From: SIG578 sp036311245
Lineage (GTDB): Bacteria; Bacillota; Clostridia; Oscillospirales; Ruminococcaceae
Length of the DNA stretch: 27,911 nt
Reading direction: 5' to 3'
Assembly (NCBI GenBank): GCA_036311245.1
Contig: JAXJQH010000105.1
Coordinates: forward strand, 1 to 27,911
In this document: in pieces, positions 23,416-27,911 of the stretch
Layout of the letters: each line of letters starts with the position of its first letter
How positions within the stretch are numbered: the first letter of the stretch is position 1
The notes under the pieces: generated by a model
Database searches by the model: none
Told to the model about the DNA's origin: nothing
Seen by the model: only the letters and a program-made list of their open reading frames with translations
Translations under genes and position numbers: made by a program

Positions 23416-23871
23416 ATGAGATGTCCTTTTTGTGGTTATGAGGAAAGCAAGGTAGTAGACTCACGCCCGACAGAAGAAAATGAGAAAATCCGCCGCAGAA
23501 GAGAGTGCTTAAAATGCAACTCTCGCTTTACAACCTATGAGGTCATCGAAACTGTTCCTATTATGGTTGTTAAAAAGGATAAATCCCGCGAAGCCTTTGA
23601 CAGAGATAAGCTCACCCGCGGTATCCTGCGCTCCTGCGAAAAACGCCCCGTTACCGCGAATGAAATCGAAAAGATGGTTGACCGTATTGAGAGCGAGCTT
23701 TCAAACTCGCTGCAAAGAGAGGTCACCTCTTACCGTATCGGCGAGCTTGTAATGAAATACTTAAAACCTATCGACGAAGTAGCTTATGTCCGCTTTGCCT
23801 CGGTTTACCGCCAGTTCGGCGATATCGGCGCGTTTATGGACGAGCTTAAGAATATGATAAAGGATAAATAA
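23416..23871 (+). CDS. nrdR: Ribonucleotide reductase repressor NrdR
   Basis: Zinc-ribbon and ATP-cone repressor that shuts off ribonucleotide reductase genes in response to (d)ATP. The 151-residue protein opens MRCPFCGYEESKVVDSRP, has the zinc cysteines C3, C6, C31 and C34, an RRRRECLKCNSRFTTYE linker, and an ATP-cone domain (about 49-139). Start ATG 23416 is behind GGGAGG. It is a single-gene unit with promoter and terminator. No nrd genes are in the window, so targets lie elsewhere. Confidence 0.96.
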   Translation: MRCPFCGYEESKVVDSRPTEENEKIRRRRECLKCNSRFTTYEVIETVPIMVVKKDKSREAFDRDKLTRGILRSCEKRPVTANEIEKMVDRIESELSNSLQREVTSYRIGELVMKYLKPIDEVAYVRFASVYRQFGDIGAFMDELKNMIKDK

Positions 23872-23883
23872 AATTAAAACCAA

Positions 23884-23917
23884 AGCCCCGCGGCGTATGC
23901 CGCGGGGCTAATTTTTT
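23884..23917. terminator. Strong GC-rich terminator after nrdR
   Basis: AGCCCCGCGGC (23884-23894) with GCCGCGGGGCT (23899-23909), four-base loop, then AATTTTTT. It sits between convergent genes and may act both ways, though the reverse-strand T-run is interrupted. Confidence 0.92.
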
Positions 23918-23948
23918 CATACTCTCTGCTTTGATGGCTTTATGTAAA

Positions 23949-24542
23949 CTAATTTACCTTTTTGGTAATGCTAAGTAGACGAACAATAACGGGACTTAAA
24001 ACAAGGTTAAACCCAAGCTCAAACAGGAAATTTCCGCCGGCTAAACCTAAGAACATATACTTTACAACATCCTCGCCGTATCCAAGACCTGCTGCCCACT
24101 CTGAAACAATGCCCATAAAGAAAAGAACGCAGCCTAAAAGGAATACTCCTGTGTTGACAAGCGGACAAACTATTGCGGCTGCAAAAATTGCGATGTAAAC
24201 ATTCTTCTTTGCTAAAAGCTCGTAAACAAGACCTGAGCAAAGCCCGCATAATGTGCCCTTGAGAAGTACTGTAATGATAGTTCCGGGAACATTTACTGCT
24301 AAAAATGCCGCGGCATCACCGCTTAAGAGAACTGTAACACCAAATATAAGTCCAAGCCACGCACCAATAAACTTTCCGCAGAGAGCCGCTCCTACAACGA
24401 TAGGAATAAGCACCAGCGAAACTGAAAACATTCCAAATCGGATAAATGAGCCCATAAGCTGCAATATGATAACTAAAGCGGTCAGTATTGCACCGAGAGC
24501 CAGTGTTTTAGTGGACATTTGTTTTTTTGCTTGTGTTGACAT
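23949..24542 (-). CDS. ECF transporter S component, possibly for pantothenate
   Basis: A 197-residue polytopic membrane protein of the ECF S-component type (about six helices), with SVSLVLIPIVVGAALCGKF and LGLIFGVTVLLSGDAAAF in the first half and a charged N-terminal tail (MSTQAKKQ). It lacks the RibU-like motifs of the other S component in the window. Its gene is the last of galE-coaX-S component, 55 bases after coaX, and coaX uses pantothenate, so pantothenate (PanT-like) is the most economical guess; it is an inference from neighbours. Start ATG 24542 follows AAGGAGGA after 6 bases. The EcfA/T module must be encoded elsewhere. Confidence 0.8.
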   Translation of the reverse strand: MSTQAKKQMSTKTLALGAILTALVIILQLMGSFIRFGMFSVSLVLIPIVVGAALCGKFIGAWLGLIFGVTVLLSGDAAAFLAVNVPGTIITVLLKGTLCGLCSGLVYELLAKKNVYIAIFAAAIVCPLVNTGVFLLGCVLFFMGIVSEWAAGLGYGEDVVKYMFLGLAGGNFLFELGFNLVLSPVIVRLLSITKKVN

Positions 24543-24597
24543 AGAAAATCCTCCTTGCTACTGCTCCGAAAATCGGATGCAGTGCTAATTTTCACTT

Positions 24598-25362
24598 TTA
24601 AATATTTTTTTTGTAAATGGTATATAAACCATCAAGCAGCAAAGTTTCGTCAATGATGATGTCCTCATTGCAGTGGGGAACAATCACCTTGGAAAGTCCG
24701 CCCGTCGCAATAACGGTAGTGTCCTCTCCGAGTATTTTTCGGTAACGCCTAATCATACCGTCAATCATACAAGCGTTGCCAATAACTGCGCCCGAGCGCA
24801 TACAGTCAATGGTATTGCTTCCGATAACATCAACAGCACCCTCTAAACTAATCTGCGGAAGCTGCGCTGTGCCCTGTGAAAGCGCATTGAGAGCGGTGTT
24901 AACGCCCGTAAGAATTGAGCCGCCAATCATTTCTCCGCTTTTGGTGAGCGCTGAAATGGTGGTAGCAGTTCCTAAATCCAAAACAATCGAGGGTAGGGGA
25001 TACTTACTTTGCGCCGCAACTGAAACACAAACAAGGTCAGCACCAAGCTGCGCAGGATTGTCAATTTTTATATTTAACCCCGTCTTAACCCCTGGGCCTA
25101 CTATGAAAACTCTGCATTCAAACAGCCGCTTTATTGCACCCTCTAAAAGTGACGACACCTGCGGCACAACCGAGGAAATTATAGCCCCCTCTATCTTTCC
25201 TGCGCACTTTTCCGAGAGTGAAAGCACATCTCGGATGGTAATTGCGTACTCATCGCGGGTTTTCTGTCGGTCTGTGGCAATGCGAGCAGTGAATATAAGC
25301 TCCTCGCCGCTGTAAAGGCCTAAAATTGTATGGGTGTTTCCAACATCAATAGTTAAAATCAT
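24598..25362 (-). CDS. coaX: Type III pantothenate kinase
   Basis: Phosphorylates pantothenate, the first step of coenzyme A synthesis; the type III enzyme is not feedback-inhibited by CoA. The 254-residue protein has the ASKHA-fold phosphate loop MILTIDVGNTHTILGLY (1-17), PAQLGADLVCVSVAAQ with the conserved Asp, VLDLGTATTISAL (about 128-140), GSILTGVNTALNAL, and AVIGNACMIDGMI. The GADR motif of many CoaX proteins reads GADL here, a substitution worth noting. It lies 11 bases after galE. Confidence 0.94.
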   Translation of the reverse strand: MILTIDVGNTHTILGLYSGEELIFTARIATDRQKTRDEYAITIRDVLSLSEKCAGKIEGAIISSVVPQVSSLLEGAIKRLFECRVFIVGPGVKTGLNIKIDNPAQLGADLVCVSVAAQSKYPLPSIVLDLGTATTISALTKSGEMIGGSILTGVNTALNALSQGTAQLPQISLEGAVDVIGSNTIDCMRSGAVIGNACMIDGMIRRYRKILGEDTTVIATGGLSKVIVPHCNEDIIIDETLLLDGLYTIYKKNI

Positions 25363-25373
25363 TTCATCACCGC

Positions 25374-26387
25374 TTATTTTTCGTATCCGTTAGGATTGTT
25401 TTTCTGCCAGCGCCAGGAATCCTCGCACATTTCAGCAAGCTCGCGCTCGGCTACCCAACCAAGCTTTTCCTTTGCATATGATGGGTCAGCATAGCACATT
25501 GCAACATCTCCGCTGCGCCTTTGCGCAATCTTGTAGGCAAGCTTTTTGCCCGAAGCCGCCTCAAAAGCATGCACCATATCTAAAACACTATACCCCTTGC
25601 CTGTTCCGAGGTTGTAAGCGTCTATACCTTTACAGCTAAGAACACGCTCAACAGCCTTTAAATGCCCCTGAGCTAAGTCAACAACGTGAATGTAATCGCG
25701 AACTCCCGTTCCGTCGGGCGTGTCGTAATCGTCTCCGAAAACAGAAAGACACTCACGCTTGCCGATAGCAACCTGAGTAATGTATGGCATCAGGTTGTTA
25801 GGAATTCCGTTGGGGTCCTCGCCTATCCTGCCGCTCTTGTGAGCGCCAATGGGATTAAAATATCTGAGTAGCGCAATGCTCCACTCACCGTCAGAAGCCG
25901 CAATGTCGCGGAAAATATCCTCCTGCATAAGCTTTGTAGCGCCATAAGGGTTGGTGGTAGAGAGAGGGAAGTCCTCGCGAATGGGAACAGCTTTGGGAAC
26001 CCCATACACCGTTGCCGAAGAGGAAAAAACAAGCCTCTTTACATTAAATTCATCCATTAGCTCGCAAAGCGTAAATGTGCTGCCTAAGTTGTTGCGATAG
26101 TATTTAAGCGGCTGCGCCACAGATTCGCCCACCGCCTTAAAACCAGCAAAATGTATAACCGCATCAGGCAGGTTTTCTTCGAAAACCTTTCGCATACCCG
26201 CCTTGTCAGCGACATCAAGTCTGTAAAAGGCAAAGTCTTTACAGGTTATCTCGCGGATGCGCTCTAAAACCTCGGGCTTTGAATTGGAAAAGTCGTCAAC
26301 AATAACAACCTCGTACCCTGCATCTAAAAGCTCAACACAGGTGTGTGACCCAATGTACCCCGCGCCGCCCGTAACAAGAATTTTCAT
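25374..26387 (-). CDS. galE: UDP-glucose 4-epimerase
   Basis: NAD-dependent interconversion of UDP-glucose and UDP-galactose (Leloir pathway, and surface polysaccharide precursors). The 337-residue protein is a full-length extended SDR: GGAGYIGSH NAD loop (7-15), VIHFAGFKAVGES, catalytic Ser124 in SSSATVYG and the YxxxK pair Tyr148-Lys152, then LRYFNPIGAH and RDYIHVVDLA. Start ATG 26387 follows AAAGGCGGC. It is the first gene of galE-coaX-S component; no other gal gene is close by. Confidence 0.95.
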   Translation of the reverse strand: MKILVTGGAGYIGSHTCVELLDAGYEVVIVDDFSNSKPEVLERIREITCKDFAFYRLDVADKAGMRKVFEENLPDAVIHFAGFKAVGESVAQPLKYYRNNLGSTFTLCELMDEFNVKRLVFSSSATVYGVPKAVPIREDFPLSTTNPYGATKLMQEDIFRDIAASDGEWSIALLRYFNPIGAHKSGRIGEDPNGIPNNLMPYITQVAIGKRECLSVFGDDYDTPDGTGVRDYIHVVDLAQGHLKAVERVLSCKGIDAYNLGTGKGYSVLDMVHAFEAASGKKLAYKIAQRRSGDVAMCYADPSYAKEKLGWVAERELAEMCEDSWRWQKNNPNGYEK

Positions 26388-26425
26388 ATAAACGCCGCCT
26401 TTTAGTATTATTTCTGCTATTGCCT

Positions 26426-26454
26426 ATTTTACAATATTAAGAAACTAATTGCAA
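26426..26454 (-). promoter_or_regulatory. Sigma-A-type promoter of galE-coaX-S component
   Basis: On the reverse strand TTGCAA (26454-26449), 17-base spacer, TAAAAT (26431-26426), identical hexamers and spacing to the darA and regulator promoters. Confidence 0.68.
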
Positions 26455-26479
26455 TGCTTTTTTAAAGAATATTGAAAAA

Positions 26480-26660
26480 GAAAAAATCCCGAACACTTAC
26501 GCATTCGAGATTTTTGGTGATCCATCGCAGGTACGGTGCGCTCTCAATTTTGCCGACCGCTCCGAGCGGTGTTCGGCAAAATTCTCGTGCTCCCGACTTC
26601 ACAGTCGAAAAATGCTATCGCGCATTTTTCGCTGCTTCGACGAACTCCTCCGGAGTTCTC
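26480..26660. repeat. Hairpin-rich segment with a partial copy of the tRNA-Lys 3' end
   Basis: In place of a gene this stretch holds a terminator-like hairpin (AAAAATC..CGAA with TTCG..GATTTTT, 26484-26515). Directly after it comes TTTTTGGTGATCCATCG (26511-26527), an exact 17-base copy of the tRNA-Lys 3' end and flank at 26717-26733. Then follow three more hairpins: TTTTGCCGA..TTCGGCAAAA (about 26548-26582, with an inner CGCTC/GAGCG), CGAAAAATGC/GCATTTTTCG (26606-26631) and GAACTCC/GGAGTTC (26642-26658). The order hairpin, tRNA end mirrors the real tRNA locus, so this may be a decayed tRNA copy or attachment-site remnant. Confidence 0.55.
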
Positions 26661-26683
26661 ATCTCCGAATTGCTAACGCAAAT

Positions 26684-26721
26684 AAAAAACCGAAACGCCT
26701 AAAAAGGCATTTCGGTTTTTT
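26684..26721 (-). terminator. Terminator of tRNA-Lys
   Basis: A 17-position stem with one C-A mismatch (26684-26700 with 26705-26721), AAAA loop, A/T-rich outer pairs. It abuts the encoded CCA. Confidence 0.85.
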
Positions 26722-26796
26722 GGTGATCCATCGGAGATTCGAACTCCGGACACCTTGATTAAAAGTCAAGTGCTCTGCCAACTGAGCTAATGGATC
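26721..26796 (-). tRNA. tRNA-Lys (anticodon UUU)
   Basis: On the reverse strand a complete cloverleaf of 76 bases: acceptor GATCCAT/ATGGATC, TA at 8-9, D stem GCTC/GAGC, anticodon stem CTTGA/TCAAG with loop CTTTTAA (anticodon TTT), T stem CGGAG/CTCCG with loop TTCGAAT, discriminator A and an encoded CCA. UUU, A73 and the G1-C72 pair fit tRNA-Lys. Confidence 0.97.
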
Positions 26797-26807
26797 ATCA
26801 GCATTAA

Positions 26808-26832
26808 AAAAGCACCACCGCGATGATGCTTG
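26808..26832 (-). other. Terminator-like hairpin in the leader of tRNA-Lys
   Basis: Between promoter and tRNA the transcript can fold AGCATCA (26832-26826) onto TGGTGCT (26819-26813), followed by six T. It resembles a premature terminator, but the short stem with one wobble pair keeps confidence low. Confidence 0.35.
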
Positions 26833-26835
26833 TCT

Positions 26836-26864
26836 ATTATATCAAGCCTAAAGCCGTTTGTCAA
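26836..26864 (-). promoter_or_regulatory. Perfect consensus promoter of tRNA-Lys
   Basis: On the reverse strand TTGACA (26864-26859), 17-base spacer, TATAAT (26841-26836), start about 33 bases before the tRNA. Confidence 0.92.
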
Positions 26865-26896
26865 CTGATTTTTGAAAAAAATTAACTTTTTTTATA

Positions 26897-26950
26897 TGTA
26901 GGGAAGCGGCTTGCTCCTTCCGTCATTAGTTATTATTCAATATTCACTAA
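26897..26950. repeat. Possible REP-like intergenic element
   Basis: A TGTAGGGAAG..CTTCCG imperfect hairpin (stem GGAAG 26902-26906 with CTTCC 26917-26921) followed by a CATTAGTTATTATTCAATATTCACT-type tail. Its layout resembles intergenic repeats common in gut Clostridia, but one copy in one window proves nothing. Confidence 0.3.
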
Positions 26951-26984
26951 AACCCCCAAAGCCGCGCTTGCAGCTTTGGGGGTT
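26951..26984 (-). terminator. Terminator of the YhcH-family gene
   Basis: AACCCCCAAAGC (26951-26962) with GCTTTGGGGGTT (26973-26984) and a ten-base loop. The reverse-strand T-run (TTTTAG) is short, so efficiency is uncertain. Confidence 0.7.
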
Positions 26985-26993
26985 TCCTTCCTA

Positions 26994-27446
26994 TTATATA
27001 TGTACCTTAACTACAACCTTCTTAACAGCGGTGCCTTCTACAAGCACAACACCCGGCTTGTGAATATCCTCGGGAAAGAAAATAGCAAAGCTCTTTTCAT
27101 CACACTCAAGCCTTACTCGCTCGCCCAGTGCCCTGTAGTGAACAACATCCTTTTCAGGGTTGTATTCGTCGGTCTGCTCGCAGGTTGCGATTGCAGCACA
27201 CTCCATATACTCCTTGCCCGAAACAATAAACTGAATGTCTATGTAGTTTTTGTGTGCTTCAAACTTTTCGCTGTCCTCTTTAGGGTCATATGCCTGAACA
27301 CTTGCCCAGACTCTCTTGCCGTCAATCTCGTACTTGCCCACCTCAGTGTTCTCATCAATAACCTTTTTGATGAAATCAAAGCCGAGCTTAAAGCCATCGT
27401 GACAGCCATAATATAGCTCGCAGTTTTTAAGTGTGTCAAAAATCAT
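26994..27446 (-). CDS. YhcH/YjgK/YiaL-family (DUF386) cupin-like protein
   Basis: A 150-residue cytosolic protein of the YhcH/YjgK/YiaL family. Supporting sequence: RVWASVQAYDPKEDSEKFEA, HKNYIDIQFIVSGKE (about 66-80) with the His and Asp-Gln of the cupin metal site, and FFPEDIHKPGVV near the C-terminus with another conserved His. Relatives are linked to sialic-acid and other sugar-acid catabolism, and one group is the beta subunit of a beta-galactosidase, but the reaction is unsettled. It is monocistronic, so the context gives no substrate. The ribosome binding site is AAGGAAGG. Confidence 0.88.
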   Translation of the reverse strand: MIFDTLKNCELYYGCHDGFKLGFDFIKKVIDENTEVGKYEIDGKRVWASVQAYDPKEDSEKFEAHKNYIDIQFIVSGKEYMECAAIATCEQTDEYNPEKDVVHYRALGERVRLECDEKSFAIFFPEDIHKPGVVLVEGTAVKKVVVKVHI

Positions 27447-27466
27447 TTTTACAACTTCCTTCCTTA

Positions 27467-27494
27467 ATTATATATAATATATATTCACAGACAA
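27467..27494 (-). promoter_or_regulatory. Probable promoter of the YhcH-family gene
   Basis: On the reverse strand TTGTCT (27494-27489), 16-base spacer, TATAAT (27472-27467). The -35 box overlaps the palindrome at 27487-27503. Confidence 0.5.
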
Positions 27495-27503
27495 CCTGTC
27501 TGT
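27487..27503. promoter_or_regulatory. 17-bp palindrome, candidate operator
   Basis: ACAGACA, three bases, TGTCTGT: two perfect seven-base arms over the likely -35 of the YhcH-family gene. Confidence 0.45.
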
Positions 27504-27707
27504 AAAAAAACAGCCAACTGCCTCTCTTTAGGGCAAGGCAGGCATATAGGGATGTTTTCTAATTTCAATCTTACCATACCTTAATTTCTTTTTCAAGTAC
27601 GCAAAAGGGTGATAAATCTTGCGCCTTGTCACATTTAATATAATTTTGTTAGTTTACTTAAAACCGAAAAAGGAATTTTGTGCAAAATAAACAAATTAAC
27701 TCTAAAC

Positions 27708-27755
27708 TTTTTGTTAACAAAAATAATTTACTTTTTAAAAGTAAAGTTTTATAAT
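27708..27755 (+). promoter_or_regulatory. Promoter of the secreted-protein gene with two palindromes
   Basis: TTTACT (27727-27732), 17-base spacer, TATAAT (27750-27755). The -35 lies in a perfect palindrome TTTACTTTT-T-AAAAGTAAA (27727-27745). A second palindrome, TTTTTGTTAACAAAAA (27708-27723), is directly upstream. The rest of 27504-27707 is AT-rich with one weak CTGCCT/AGGCAG dyad near 27515-27540 and no gene. Confidence 0.6.
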
Positions 27756-27804
27756 TATGATAAGAGGCGTATAGCCTAAAAAATAAAAACGGAGGTAAAC
27801 AAGA

Positions 27805-27911
27805 ATGAAAAAAAGAATCTTGGCACTCGTTCTTTCAGTTGCTATGGTTCTCAGCTTTTTGCCCTTTTCGGCATTTGCGTCAACTGAGACACCATATGCA
27901 TCTGGACTTAA
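27805..27911 (+). CDS. Secreted or surface protein, N-terminus only (cut by window edge)
   Basis: Thirty-five codons from ATG 27805, behind a good CGGAGGT ribosome binding site, then the window ends. The residues form a classic signal peptide: basic MKKR, a hydrophobic core (about 5-20) and an FSAFA-type cleavage site near residue 25, followed by STETPYAS. The mature protein is not visible, so no function can be given. Its leader is about 45 bases and its promoter carries palindromes that suggest regulation. Confidence 0.8.
   Translation, partial: MKKRILALVLSVAMVLSFLPFSAFASTETPYASGL

Noticed and set aside
24776..25315. 179-residue frame antisense to coaX
   Set aside because: CoaX motifs are intact on the other strand; no promoter or ribosome binding site supports the antisense frame.
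26472..26702. 76-residue open frame between galE and tRNA-Lys
   Set aside because: It runs through several hairpins, the tRNA 3'-end copy and the tRNA terminator, has no good ribosome binding site and no family-like composition. The reading frame is a by-product of the repeat.
26813..26832. CACCACCGCG resembling a T-box ACCGCG core
   Set aside because: It is on the strand opposite the tRNA transcript, lacks the specifier, stem I and terminator of a T-box, and no aminoacyl-tRNA synthetase gene follows.
1..27911. CRISPR, insertion sequence, prophage or plasmid functions
   Set aside because: I found no regularly spaced repeats, transposase or integrase motifs, or replication genes.

Overview
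This window looks like ordinary chromosomal, housekeeping-rich DNA of a low-to-moderate-GC Gram-positive member of the Clostridia, plausibly of the Ruminococcaceae/Oscillospiraceae type. The lineage is inferred from the darA-holB-ricT block, a 2[4Fe-4S] clostridial ferredoxin, SpoVG, NrdR, an S-box (SAM) riboswitch, an RFN (FMN) riboswitch, ECF-type vitamin transporters and near-consensus sigma-A promoters. I see no insertion sequence, prophage, CRISPR array, rRNA or plasmid function.

Layout. (1) 1-455 (-): start of a QueG-like epoxyqueuosine reductase, cut by the window edge and divergent from 595-2815 (+), darA-holB-ricT, a conserved Firmicutes block. (2) 2903-3073 (+): small ferredoxin with its own promoter and terminator, then maf-lplA (+). 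(3) 4762-8068 (-): metG-tatD-ywlG operon, divergent from glgC (8276-9493, +). (4) 9745-16219 (+): a PucR/CdaR-type regulator, then a cell-envelope run: ftsE-ftsX, an M23 peptidoglycan hydrolase with a coiled coil, an S41 CtpA protease, greA and an unknown membrane protein. (5) 16278-18038 (-): a 12-TM-type ion transporter with a strong palindrome over its promoter, and a zinc-ribbon protein behind a 220-nt leader that appears structured. (6) 18473-19852 (-) murC, divergent from spoVG. (7) 20335-23871 (+): FMN riboswitch-ribU, SAM riboswitch-metK followed by a sugar-phosphate-isomerase-like gene, then nrdR. (8) 23949-26387 (-): galE-coaX-ECF S component. (9) 26472-26796: a hairpin-rich segment with a partial copy of a tRNA 3' end, then tRNA-Lys(UUU). 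(10) 26994-27446 (-) YhcH/YjgK/YiaL-family gene, and the first 35 codons of a secreted protein at the right edge.

How genes work together. FtsEX is the ATP-driven divisome switch that normally controls a coiled-coil peptidoglycan hydrolase. Here that hydrolase is an M23 enzyme with all expected active-site residues and it is followed at once by a CtpA protease, which suggests an activate-then-degrade circuit. Vitamin and cofactor supply is a second theme: riboflavin uptake under FMN control, SAM synthesis under SAM control, lipoate ligation, and pantothenate phosphorylation next to an uptake component. The most unusual sequence-level signals are regulatory: divergent promoters sharing one palindromic -35 box, a recurring TTGCAA-N17-TAAAAT promoter, three long operator-like palindromes over promoters, and the folded leader of the zinc-ribbon gene.
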